Below, piece after piece: positions 1-7,988 of a DNA stretch of 21,311 nucleotides. The notes below the pieces were generated by a model. The model worked only from the letters and a program-made list of their open reading frames with translations. It was not told where the DNA came from and ran no database searches. Position numbers and translations under genes: made by a program. Position 1 is the stretch's first letter, and the number at the start of each line of letters is the position of its first letter. Source of the DNA: CAZYJR01 sp964647905 (GTDB taxonomy: Bacteria; Desulfobacterota; DSM-4660; Desulfatiglandales; HGW-15); NCBI GenBank assembly GCA_964647905.1, contig CAZYJR010000049.1, forward strand, positions 1 to 21,311. The letters run 5' to 3'.

Positions 1-154
1 TCATAGGAAAAATCGGCGCCAAATCATCAGGCCCCACAGGCTCCCCGGTCCCAGGGTGAAGCGGCGGCTCCATCGGACTCGGCATGTCCGCCTGTATGTT
101 GTACCACTGCCGCGGTATCTCCCTCTCACCCAAAAATACCTTCTTGAGCTCCAT
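1..154 (-). CDS. trpB: Tryptophan synthase beta chain, TrpB2 type (N-terminal fragment, cut by window edge)
   Basis: Reading the minus strand from an ATG at 154-152 gives 51 codons before the window ends. The peptide begins MELKKVFLGEREIPRQWYNI and continues with PPLHPGTGEPVGPDDLAPIF. The WYN motif followed by PPLHPGTG and DLAPIFP is characteristic of the N-terminus of TrpB2, the long form of the pyridoxal-phosphate enzyme that joins indole and serine to make tryptophan. The start is supported by a GGAGG ribosome-binding site about five bases upstream. The catalytic lysine and the rest of the enzyme lie outside the window, so intactness cannot be judged. A sigma70-like promoter and an 11-bp tandem repeat lie in the 180-bp gap upstream, so the gene probably has its own transcript. 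TrpB2 often occurs apart from the trp operon and may salvage indole; that role is inferred here. Confidence 0.85.
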   Translation of the reverse strand, partial: MELKKVFLGEREIPRQWYNIQADMPSPMEPPLHPGTGEPVGPDDLAPIFPM

Positions 155-267
155 ACTCCCTCCTTCCGCGTATGGGTTCACGGTATACGCCCTGGAAATC
201 ACCCAGGGGCCCTCCTGCGAAGGCCCGGGACACCCCCCGGAAGGGGACGCCTCGGCGGGCCGCCCAC

Positions 268-296
268 TTCATACCCGGTGCCCGTCATAGGGTCAA
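268..296 (-). promoter_or_regulatory. Candidate sigma70 promoter for trpB2
   Basis: On the minus strand TTGACC (296-291) and TATGAA (273-268) are separated by 17 bases, a good match to a -35/-10 pair. Transcription would start near 261, leaving a leader of about 105 bases that is very GC-rich and can form short stems before the trpB2 start. No leader peptide rich in Trp codons was seen, so Trp attenuation is not claimed. Confidence 0.45.
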
Positions 297-306
297 GATT
301 GTTATT

Positions 307-328
307 TCGGTTAGAAATCGGTTAGAAA
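307..328. repeat. Two tandem 11-bp direct repeats upstream of the trpB2 promoter
   Basis: TCGGTTAGAAA occurs twice head to tail with no mismatch (307-317 and 318-328 on the plus strand). The pair ends ten bases before the -35 box of the trpB2 promoter and starts ten bases past the stop codon of the regulator gene. Eleven-base spacing puts both copies on the same face of the helix, as in tandem half-sites for winged-helix response regulators. The function is inferred. Confidence 0.6.
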
Positions 329-334
329 AAATCA

Positions 335-2803
335 CTATTCATCCAAGGAAAGGAGGTGGGACCTGAGGTTCTTTCCCTTGCCCCTCAAGCCCAGCTTGCT
401 CCGGATCTTATAGCGGTGGGAGGAGACCGTGTTCAGGGAGAGTCCCAGTATCCCGGCCATTTCCTTGTTGGTCAACCCCTCCCTGACCAGTTGGGCCACA
501 CGGATCTCCATGGGGGTGAGCCCGAGGGACGAGGAGGACAGGCGGCTTATGAGCGGGGAGGTGATGTTGCTGAGGTTGGACTCCAAGATGTCCAGGAGGG
601 CCCGTTCCTCGCCGCTCAGGGTTCCGCGCTTGAGTCGTCCTATGTAGGGCAGGACCAACTGCTTGAGGTTGGAGAGCACGTTCTCCTGGTCTTCGCGCCT
701 CTTCTCCTCCATCTGCTTGAGCACCACCTTGAGTGCGATATTGGCCTCTTCCAGGCTGCGGGACTTTGTCTTCAATTCGTCCTCGCGCTTCCTCAAGTCT
801 TCGACCGCCAGCTTCAGATCACTGATATCCCTGCCCTCTGAAATGAGCCATACGATACGCCCCTGGTGGTCCCTTACCGGCTTTATGGAGATATCCACGT
901 GGAGCACCTCCCCTCCCGGGGTCGTGTTGGTGGTCTCGTACCGGACCAGCTCCCCTTGGGCCGCCCTCAGGACGGCCTGTTTGAGCCTTTCCTGCTCGGC
1001 CCTGGAGTGAGTCCACCAGGGCGTCTCCCAAAAGGGTTTCCCTTCTATACCCGGGCCGCTGGTACCCACGAAATCCATGGCGGTCTTGTTGACCCTGACC
1101 ACGGTCCCGTCCAGTTTGAGCACCCCTATGAACTGAAAGGTCTGGTCAAAGATCGCCTGAAGCATGCTCTCGCTCTGCTGCAAGGCCTGCTCGGCCTGGA
1201 TCCGTTCGTTGATCTCCTTTTGAAGCTGCTGGTTGGTGCGGGTCAGGCGCTCGGTCCGCTCCCTGACCAGATCCTCCAGATGATCCCTGTGCCGCCTGAG
1301 CTCGTTTTCCGCCCGCCTCCTCTCGGTGACGTCGATGCCCAGGGCGACGAAATAATCCGGCTCTCCGTCCTCCCTGCGAACCTCCCTGCCTCGCCATTCC
1401 ACGAAACGCTCCCGGCCGTCCTTGGCGACCATCGTGTGCTCCACCACCCTTGTCCTGTCACCGCCTGCGGCCGGCTGGAAGACCTGCCTCAGCACCGCCC
1501 GGTCCTCGCCCGACACAAAGCTGCTGGAGTAGTTCCTGCCTATGACTTCCTCGTGGTCATAGCCCAGGGCCTTGAGCATGGCGTCATTCATCAGCAGGGT
1601 GCGCCCGTCCGGGGCCACGGCGACGAAAAAGGCCGGGGAGGTCTGAATCAGTGTGGCGTTGAACTCCTTTTCCTTTCGCAGTGCCTCCTGCATCTGCTTG
1701 TATTCGGTCATGTCCCTGCTGACCACGGCCAGCCTGGCTACGCGGCCTCGGGCGTCCCTTACCGGGTCCACCGTGGTGTCCATCCACCTGCCGTCCCTCC
1801 GATCCTGGTACCTGAGGGACCGGCCCGTGGCCACGGCCTGCTCGTGGTATGCCCTGCGGCTCTCCGAGATGCTGGTGGGAAGGAGTACAAAGGCATCCCG
1901 CCCGATCAGGCTGTCCTGACTCCTGCCGAAGGCCCGGGCCGCGGTCTCGTTCAGCGCCAGTATCCGCCCCCGGCGATCCAAGAGCAGGGCACGGTCCTTG
2001 GGGGCGTTGAGCAGGGCGCGCACCGTCTCCTCGCTCTTTATCAGCTCGTCCTCCAGGCGCTTGCGCTGAAAGAACTCCGGGATGTCCACGGACCCGAACC
2101 TGGCCTCCTGGGCCTGCTCCCCGTATTGGGCGATGCGCTCCTTGATCCGGGAAGGAGGGGCCATGATGAAACGGCACCGCTCATCCCCCTTGGCCCTGCA
2201 CTCAATCTCCGCGGCCACCAGCGGGGTGCCGAAGCTCTCTTCGCACCAACCGGACGAATAGCCCGCGTTCATGGCGCAAACAGGGAAGTCGGCGGGCTCG
2301 CCTCTTTCCAGCCAGGTATGCGCCTCGAAGGAGAAGGGGTGATCATAGATCAGGTAATAGGCCTCCCCCGGCCTGGGATCGGATTCGGGCAGGATGTGGA
2401 CAAAGGCCCAGCCGGTATGGGAGAAGTGAACCGGCCCGGCCGAGAGCTTCTCTATGGGGTCGCTCACGCCCATCTTGGCGAAGAAGCTCCGGGCGTCCGC
2501 CTTCCCTATGGAGTGGGCGATATCGAACAGGAAGCCCAGCGTGATCCCCCTGGCCTCCTCCTCGCCCCGGTCCCTGTAGAGCGAGCTTACCAGATCAAAG
2601 AACTCCTTTGACATGGAGGCCGCCCTTACCAGTATGTATCTCTCGCCCGCTATCTCTATCATTCCCTTTGTGGGATCCTCCAGGCGTTGCCGGAAGTAGC
2701 GGGACACATAGTCCTGGGCGCGCGCGAAGGGCTCCCTCAACTCCCGGGGGACGCCCACCGTGCGCAGGTCCGGGTCTGATCCGTGTGCTCCTCCGCATCG
2801 CAT
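335..2803 (-). CDS. XylR_N/V4R-PAS-PAS-PAS-LuxR transcriptional regulator
   Basis: A soluble 822-residue regulator. Residues about 40-140 resemble the XylR_N sensor domain of aromatic-responsive activators. Residues about 150-215 form a V4R domain ending ECRAKGDERCRF, with Cys176, Cys187, Cys202 and Cys210 as likely metal ligands. Three PAS domains follow (about 255-368, 378-493, 546-662), separated by coiled coils (495-545, 662-712). The end is a LuxR helix-turn-helix (757-815, with TNKEMAGILGLS and NTVSSHRYKIRSKL). There is no histidine-kinase or AAA+ domain and no membrane segment. XylR_N-V4R usually sits on a sigma54 AAA+ activator, so this output is unusual. The frame is open to 3031, but I chose the ATG at 2803 because GAGGAGGT lies five bases upstream and the longer version would run through a terminator into the previous gene. 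It lies just after the catabolic operon and probably senses its substrate (inferred). Confidence 0.85.
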   Translation of the reverse strand: MRCGGAHGSDPDLRTVGVPRELREPFARAQDYVSRYFRQRLEDPTKGMIEIAGERYILVRAASMSKEFFDLVSSLYRDRGEEEARGITLGFLFDIAHSIGKADARSFFAKMGVSDPIEKLSAGPVHFSHTGWAFVHILPESDPRPGEAYYLIYDHPFSFEAHTWLERGEPADFPVCAMNAGYSSGWCEESFGTPLVAAEIECRAKGDERCRFIMAPPSRIKERIAQYGEQAQEARFGSVDIPEFFQRKRLEDELIKSEETVRALLNAPKDRALLLDRRGRILALNETAARAFGRSQDSLIGRDAFVLLPTSISESRRAYHEQAVATGRSLRYQDRRDGRWMDTTVDPVRDARGRVARLAVVSRDMTEYKQMQEALRKEKEFNATLIQTSPAFFVAVAPDGRTLLMNDAMLKALGYDHEEVIGRNYSSSFVSGEDRAVLRQVFQPAAGGDRTRVVEHTMVAKDGRERFVEWRGREVRREDGEPDYFVALGIDVTERRRAENELRRHRDHLEDLVRERTERLTRTNQQLQKEINERIQAEQALQQSESMLQAIFDQTFQFIGVLKLDGTVVRVNKTAMDFVGTSGPGIEGKPFWETPWWTHSRAEQERLKQAVLRAAQGELVRYETTNTTPGGEVLHVDISIKPVRDHQGRIVWLISEGRDISDLKLAVEDLRKREDELKTKSRSLEEANIALKVVLKQMEEKRREDQENVLSNLKQLVLPYIGRLKRGTLSGEERALLDILESNLSNITSPLISRLSSSSLGLTPMEIRVAQLVREGLTNKEMAGILGLSLNTVSSHRYKIRSKLGLRGKGKNLRSHLLSLDE

Positions 2804-2852
2804 CGCACACCTCCTCAAAGCCGTTGTCTCCCCGCCATCAGGGTCCGTGACG

Positions 2853-2896
2853 AAAAAGGGCAGCGCCCCCGCCCCCTTGGGGTGACGGCGCTGCCC
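2853..2896 (-). terminator. Intrinsic terminator at the end of the catabolic operon
   Basis: Minus-strand reading gives a perfect 10-bp stem: GGGCAGCGCC at 2896-2887 pairs with GGCGCTGCCC at 2867-2858. The GC-rich loop can add a CCCC/GGGG pairing, and five T residues (2857-2853) follow directly. It begins 31 bases after the stop codon of the fused dehydrogenase/hydratase gene and is the only hairpin with a T-run that I found in the window. Confidence 0.85.
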
Positions 2897-2927
2897 TCCA
2901 AACCGAGCCCCCCGGCCGCCGGGGCCG

Positions 2928-4952
2928 CTACTTCTTGAACTCCGGGCGGCGCTTCTCCAAAAAGGCGGAAATGCCTTCCTTGGCGGCCTCGGTGCACGCG
3001 CTGTCCCCGAAGCCTTGATACCCCGCCTCAAGGGCGTCTTCGAAGGTCTCAGCGGCGGCTCCCGCTTCTATGGTCTTTTTTATGATGGAGACCGCCTCCC
3101 TGCTGAGGGGCTGCTTGCCCGCCATGGGGGGGTCGGGCACTTCCACCTCCGGGATCTCCACCCTGCCGTCCGGGATCCTCTGTATATCCCCCATCAGTCT
3201 CTCCACCTCTTCCACGGCCATCTTGATCAAGGAGCCGTAGTCATCCGCAAGACCCGCGACCATTCCTATGTCCCTTGCCTCCTGGGCCTTGAGCGGCCTT
3301 CCCAGACAAAGCATCTGGTGAAACACTCCCGCCCCCTCCGGCCACCTGCGGTAAGGCACGATACACCCTCCGATTCCCGGCAGGATCCCCAGGTTTATCT
3401 CCGGGAACTGGAACGTGGCATGCTTGGACGCCACTATGGAGTGACACCTGATCACCACCTCCAGCCCGCCTCCTAGGGCCATGCCGTTAACCGCGGCCAC
3501 CACGGGCTTTTCCATCCCGTCGAGGTGCCTCTGGAGTCTGGCCCACTCCCTGGTATACTGGACACACGCCTGGTGGTCGCCGAGGATCTTGGGGAAACGG
3601 CCGATATCAGCCCCGGCCGAAAACGCGGCTGTGCCGTATCCGGTGAGAACGAAGCCCTTGACCCCTGGATCGGTCTCCCCAGCCCTCAGCACCTCCAGTA
3701 TCTCGTCCGTGATTTCAGGGTTGAGGGCGTTCATGGCCTGGGGCCGGCGGATGGTGATCACATTCACGCCGTCCATGTCGTCCACCAGCACGAACCGCCT
3801 GAAGTCCTGGTACTCGGCCAGAGGGGCGCCCGGAGCGGGAAAACCGGGGCGCTCTGCGAAGAACCGCTCCATCACCCTCTTGACCTCGGCCTCGCCCGAC
3901 TCGCGCATGACGTCCAACGGCCCTTCCCTGAACCCCAGCGCTATCTGGCATCCGAAGTTGAGGTCGGCCCTGGTGCCTATCCCCCGGTCCACGATGTCGA
4001 ATGACTGGGAAAAGAAGATGCCCAAGAGCCTGTCGCGTATCAGGCCCTTCAAGTCGTCCGGCACCTCCGATCCTGATCCCGGGCGGTGGGTCTTCCACTT
4101 CTCCACGGATTCCAGTATCCGAGCCGGCCGGTAGTGCTCGCCTTCCTCCATCTGCAGGGTGTTGGTCTCCACTATGATGGGGTTTCCATTGGCCATGTTG
4201 AGGACAAAGAACGGACCTGCGAACACGAACTCCTCGGCCACCTTGTCAATCTGGGTCGCGGTCGCATGCTCCAACAGATAGGCCGCCTCGTTGCACCAGT
4301 TGTCGAAGATCCGGTCCAATACGAAGCAGATGGCGTTCTCCGTGATGATGGGCGCCTTGCCCGTAGCCGCGAAGAACCAAAAGAGATCATCCACGGTCCT
4401 GGGGCTCACCCCCTCCCACCTGATCACCTCTACGGGGAGGCTCCTCCAGGCAGGAGCGAAGAAGTGGGTCACTGTTGCCCGATCCGGGTGCTTCATATGA
4501 TTGAATATCCGGTCCGCCGGTATCGAGCTGGTATTGGAGGTGATGATGGTCTCCTCGCTCAGCCTCTCCTCGACCATCTGGAATATCTTCTGCTTCAGGG
4601 GGATGTTTTCCGTGGCCGCCTCTAGAACCAGGTCGCATCCGGCTATCCGGTCGTAGTCCTGAGTGTAGACGATGTTCTCGAGGACCGAATCGGCCTTCTC
4701 CTGGGTCATCTTCCTGCGGTCGACCGCCTTCCGGGCATATCCGTTGAGCCGCTTTTCCGCGTTCTTTAGCGGCTCCTCGGCCACATCCACCAGGAAGAGC
4801 TTGATCCCGGGCAAGGCGCTCTTCACGTAGTAGCCTATGTCCGGGCCGATGGTCCCTGCGCCTATTACCGCCACCTCCTTGGGCATGGGGCGGGTGGGGC
4901 TCACGAGCAGTGGATTCAATACCGAAGGGTAGAGCTTCTTTTCCGTATCCAT
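2928..4952 (-). CDS. Fused 3-hydroxyacyl-CoA dehydrogenase / enoyl-CoA hydratase
   Basis: A 674-residue bifunctional beta-oxidation-type enzyme. The N-terminal half is an NAD-dependent 3-hydroxyacyl-CoA dehydrogenase: dinucleotide fold GAGTIG at 31-36, SNTSS at 139-143, and the His-Glu pair His163 (THFFAP) and Glu175 (VEVI). The C-terminal part, from about 385, is a crotonase: SAGADI at 445-450 and GGGLE at 494-498 for the oxyanion hole. Acid/base Glu498 and Glu518 have the 20-residue spacing of enoyl-CoA hydratase. The domain order is opposite to that of FadB. Two usually conserved dehydrogenase positions differ: HFFNP is HFFAP, and the usual VNRL segment reads VLDRI (Asp213). An unusual substrate is therefore likely. 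The start has AAAAGGAGGA just upstream and follows the Mo-subunit gene by 15 bases. It is the last gene before the terminator. Confidence 0.88.
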   Translation of the reverse strand: MDTEKKLYPSVLNPLLVSPTRPMPKEVAVIGAGTIGPDIGYYVKSALPGIKLFLVDVAEEPLKNAEKRLNGYARKAVDRRKMTQEKADSVLENIVYTQDYDRIAGCDLVLEAATENIPLKQKIFQMVEERLSEETIITSNTSSIPADRIFNHMKHPDRATVTHFFAPAWRSLPVEVIRWEGVSPRTVDDLFWFFAATGKAPIITENAICFVLDRIFDNWCNEAAYLLEHATATQIDKVAEEFVFAGPFFVLNMANGNPIIVETNTLQMEEGEHYRPARILESVEKWKTHRPGSGSEVPDDLKGLIRDRLLGIFFSQSFDIVDRGIGTRADLNFGCQIALGFREGPLDVMRESGEAEVKRVMERFFAERPGFPAPGAPLAEYQDFRRFVLVDDMDGVNVITIRRPQAMNALNPEITDEILEVLRAGETDPGVKGFVLTGYGTAAFSAGADIGRFPKILGDHQACVQYTREWARLQRHLDGMEKPVVAAVNGMALGGGLEVVIRCHSIVASKHATFQFPEINLGILPGIGGCIVPYRRWPEGAGVFHQMLCLGRPLKAQEARDIGMVAGLADDYGSLIKMAVEEVERLMGDIQRIPDGRVEIPEVEVPDPPMAGKQPLSREAVSIIKKTIEAGAAAETFEDALEAGYQGFGDSACTEAAKEGISAFLEKRRPEFKK

Positions 4953-4967
4953 ATGAGCTTCCTCCTT

Positions 4968-7376
4968 TTATACATTCTCCCCTTTGAGGGCCGCCAGCAC
5001 CTTTTCCGGAGTTATGGGCAGGGAATGGATCCTCACGCCTATGGCGTCGAAAACCGCGTTGGCCACCGCCGGCGCCGTTGGGACCAGGCCCGGCTCACCC
5101 ACGCCCTTGGCCCCGAAAGGGCCCTCCTGGTCGTGCGTCTCGATGCAATCCACATCCACCGGGAAGTCCACGTCCGGGGCGGAGAAGATCTTGTAGTCCA
5201 GGAAATTGGGGTTCAGGTTGCGTCCCTTGTCCTTCCTGTACTCCTCGCACAGGGCGTATCCCAGGCCCATCATTATGCCACCGTAGATCTGCCCGTGTAT
5301 GGTCTGCCGGTTCAGGACCTGTCCCACGTCATGGGCTGCCGCGAAGCGGAGCACCTTGACCCGGCCGGTCTCCAGGTCCACCTCCACCTCCGCGCCCTGG
5401 GCCCCGAATATGTAGGTCGCGGAGAGGTTCCCCCGGCAGGTCTTCATGTCTATCATCTGATTGCAGGGGTCATAGAACGCCTCGGTGACTATCATGGTCC
5501 CCTGCTCCTTGTAATGCGCCTCCCTAAGGATTTCATCCAAAGTGAGGCGAAGGAGCGGGTGGTCGGGCTCCTCTTTCAGGAATATGACGTTTTCCTTCAT
5601 ATCAAAATCAGAAGGGGTAAGGACGCGGTTATAATCCAGATCAGCGATTTGATAGTCCGGGTCCTTCTTTTTCTTGCGCCTTTCCTTGTACTCCACCCGG
5701 GGCATGAAGTGCTCGGCCGCCAGATCGAAGATCTTGTCCCTGGCCTTGCGGGCCGCCATAAGGGCCGCATTACAGGCGGTGAACGCCCCGCGGCTCGCAT
5801 GAGTGCCCACGTCCCAGGGGCATGTGGCGGTGTCCCCGGTGACCACTTTGACCTTGTCCGGAGTCACCCCCAGCCCTTCGGCCGATGCCAGGGTGAGGGC
5901 CGCTTCAAAGCCCTGGCCCATTTCCACGCCGCCGGTGATCACCGAGACGTTCCCGAAATCATCCAGCTTCATGATCACGCCGGTGCCGTCTGAGCGGTAT
6001 ACCCGGCCCGAGCCCCCGACATGGAACAGGGAGGCCATTCCCACGCCCCTGACCTTGCCGTTCGAGCGATCCCTCCCCGCGCCGCGCTTGGCCTTCCAGT
6101 CCAGCCTGCGGGCCACCACCTCCAGGCACTCCTCGTGGCCGCAGGTGGTGATATTGAGCCCCATGGGGGTGATGTCGTCCGGGATGTTCTTGTTGGCGAG
6201 CCTGAACTCGTAGGGATCCATCCCGGCCTTTTCAGCCAGGGTGTCCAGGTTGGATTCCACGGCCCAGGCGGCCTGGGGGTTTCCGTATCCGCGCATGGCC
6301 TGGCAGTATGTGTTGTTGGTGTAGACTATCTTGGTCTCATAAAAGACATTGGGGACCCGGTAGATGCTGGAGATGGGGAGCATCATCACGCTGGGGGTGG
6401 TGGCGCCCCAGGAGGTGTACGCGCCGTTGTCCAGGGTCATGCGGATCTCGCGAAAGGTCAGCTTGCCTTCCCTGTCGCATCCCTGCATTATGCGGGTCTT
6501 GGTGGACTGCCTGGGGGAGAGTGTTATGAACTCCTCCTCCCGGTCCAGCACTATTTTGACCGGTCTGCCGGTCTTGTAAGCGAGCAATATGGCGATGAAC
6601 TCGTATCCGTGGGTGTCCAGCCCGGTGCCGAAGGCCCCCCCCAGAGTAGGGACAACCACCCGCGTGTTCTTGCCCTTGAGGCCCATGGCGGCCAGGGCCT
6701 GGTTGAAGTCGTTTTGCGCCAGGAAGGGTATCTGGGTCTTGGTGTGCATGATCAGATTGTTCTGGAGGTCGAACTCGGCGATACACCCGGCGGTCCCCAT
6801 GCAGGACTGCTGGATGAGCGGGGTCTCGAAGAACTCCTCGGCCACGAACGCGGACTCGGCCTTGGCCTTTTCCACATCCCCCGCCTCGAACCTCCAGGGG
6901 ACGGGGACCAAGTTGCCCTTGCGGGGCCTGCCGCGGGGATCGGTTTCGTGGATCAAGGGTGCGCCTTCCTGCAGCGCCTCCCCAGGGGTGAAAACCCCGG
7001 GGAGCTCCTCGTAGTCCACCTCTATCAGATCGACAGCCTCCGCCGCTGTGTCCGGGTCCACGGCCGCCACCGCGGCCACCTCGTCCCGGTACTGCCTCAC
7101 CTTCCCGCTCTTGAGGACGAAGTTGTCCTTGATGAATCCGAAGCGGATCAAGGGGGTGTTCTCCCCGGTGATCACCGCCCGGACGCCGGGCAGGCGTTCG
7201 GCCTTTGAGGTGTCTATACGCTTTATCCTGGCATGGGCGCAATCACTGTACTTGATCTTGCCGTGGAGCATCCCCGGCCTGGTCAGATCGTGGATGTAAA
7301 CGGCCTTGCCTGCGGCCTTATCCGCTGCGTCCGGCCTGGGGACCTCGGTACCTATGAAGCTGTATTTAGCGGTCAT
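4968..7376 (-). CDS. Molybdenum hydroxylase, molybdopterin-binding large subunit (xanthine dehydrogenase/CoxL family)
   Basis: An 802-residue catalytic subunit of a molybdenum hydroxylase, an enzyme class that inserts water-derived oxygen at an electron-poor carbon, often on an aromatic or CoA-bound substrate. Visible family motifs are GGAFGTG (about 246), QAMRGYGNPQ (about 359, the substrate-side loop), EMGQG, and GVGEPG with the catalytic base Glu761. The loop is not the AYXCSFR active-site loop of true CO dehydrogenase, so CO oxidation is unlikely. I prefer the ATG at 7376 to a TTG six bases upstream, although the ribosome-binding site is weak (GGGG-TTGAGA). It follows the FeS subunit gene by 34 bases, giving the order FAD-FeS-Mo. 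No XdhC-type maturation gene is in the window. The substrate is unknown; the neighbours suggest an acyl-CoA or carboxylic acid. Confidence 0.9.
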   Translation of the reverse strand: MTAKYSFIGTEVPRPDAADKAAGKAVYIHDLTRPGMLHGKIKYSDCAHARIKRIDTSKAERLPGVRAVITGENTPLIRFGFIKDNFVLKSGKVRQYRDEVAAVAAVDPDTAAEAVDLIEVDYEELPGVFTPGEALQEGAPLIHETDPRGRPRKGNLVPVPWRFEAGDVEKAKAESAFVAEEFFETPLIQQSCMGTAGCIAEFDLQNNLIMHTKTQIPFLAQNDFNQALAAMGLKGKNTRVVVPTLGGAFGTGLDTHGYEFIAILLAYKTGRPVKIVLDREEEFITLSPRQSTKTRIMQGCDREGKLTFREIRMTLDNGAYTSWGATTPSVMMLPISSIYRVPNVFYETKIVYTNNTYCQAMRGYGNPQAAWAVESNLDTLAEKAGMDPYEFRLANKNIPDDITPMGLNITTCGHEECLEVVARRLDWKAKRGAGRDRSNGKVRGVGMASLFHVGGSGRVYRSDGTGVIMKLDDFGNVSVITGGVEMGQGFEAALTLASAEGLGVTPDKVKVVTGDTATCPWDVGTHASRGAFTACNAALMAARKARDKIFDLAAEHFMPRVEYKERRKKKKDPDYQIADLDYNRVLTPSDFDMKENVIFLKEEPDHPLLRLTLDEILREAHYKEQGTMIVTEAFYDPCNQMIDMKTCRGNLSATYIFGAQGAEVEVDLETGRVKVLRFAAAHDVGQVLNRQTIHGQIYGGIMMGLGYALCEEYRKDKGRNLNPNFLDYKIFSAPDVDFPVDVDCIETHDQEGPFGAKGVGEPGLVPTAPAVANAVFDAIGVRIHSLPITPEKVLAALKGENV

Positions 7377-7410
7377 TCTCAACCCCTATCCTGTATTAGT
7401 CCGTTGGAGC

Positions 7411-7905
7411 TCATTGCTGCGTCCGGGCCCGGCGGGGCTCAGCCCGGCCGGCCGCCGCCCGGACGGAATCCACGATCTGTACGTATCCGGTGCAACGGCA
7501 AAGGTTCCCCGAGATGCCCCTCTTTATCTCCTCGTCGGTGGGCTCCGGGGTCTCCTCCAGCAGGGCGGCGGCCGACATTATCATGCCGGGAGAGCAGAAT
7601 CCGCACTGAATACCTCCCCGAGCCACGAAGGCCTCCTGGACCGGATGGAGCTTGTTCCCTTCCCCGATCAACCCCTCTATTGTGACGACCGTCTTGCCTT
7701 CCACCTCAAAGGCCGGATACAAGCACGAATCCACGTTCACGCCGTCCACCAGCACGGTGCAGGCCCCGCACTCACCTTGACCGCAACCGGGTTTGCTCCC
7801 TTTGAGGTCAAAGGTGTCCCTGAGGACCTCCAGCAGCATCCGGTGGGACTCCACCTCGGCCGATACCGGATGGCCGTTCAGGGTAAAGCTTATATCCTTC
7901 TTCAT
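7411..7905 (-). CDS. Molybdenum hydroxylase, [2Fe-2S] small subunit (CoxS family)
   Basis: A 164-residue iron-sulfur subunit of normal family length that passes electrons from the molybdenum site to FAD. The N-terminal plant-ferredoxin-type cluster is held by Cys41, Cys46, Cys49 (GCGQGECGAC) and Cys61. The C-terminal helical cluster is held by Cys101, Cys104 (CGFCSPGM), Cys136 and Cys138 (CRCTGY). All eight ligands are present. GGAGG lies about six bases before the ATG at 7905. The gene sits between the FAD and Mo subunit genes. The last 13 or so residues are Arg/Ala-rich and carry no recognised motif. Confidence 0.94.
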   Translation of the reverse strand: MKKDISFTLNGHPVSAEVESHRMLLEVLRDTFDLKGSKPGCGQGECGACTVLVDGVNVDSCLYPAFEVEGKTVVTIEGLIGEGNKLHPVQEAFVARGGIQCGFCSPGMIMSAAALLEETPEPTDEEIKRGISGNLCRCTGYVQIVDSVRAAAGRAEPRRARTQQ

Positions 7906-7988
7906 CCCAATCCTCCGTCTATTGGCTGAATCCCCGACAGGACCGCCCCAAGGAGCGGGGACGAGTCGGGTAAACGTCTACGGTCCGG

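Noticed and set aside
56..366. Small plus-strand frames at the left edge
   Set aside because: They lie opposite the trpB2 start and its GC-rich leader and show no family resemblance or convincing ribosome-binding site.
866..2611. Long plus-strand open frame of 581 codons opposite the PAS/LuxR gene
   Set aside because: It is the antisense of a well-supported gene in GC-rich DNA, has low-complexity Gly/Pro/His/Leu composition and shows no family motif. The same holds for the other long plus-strand frames, such as 6021-7208 and 18628-20097.
2804..3031. N-terminal extension of the PAS/LuxR regulator to 3031
   Set aside because: It would overlap the end of the upstream enzyme gene and read through the terminator; its sequence is Arg/Gly/Pro-rich, and the ATG at 2803 has a strong ribosome-binding site.
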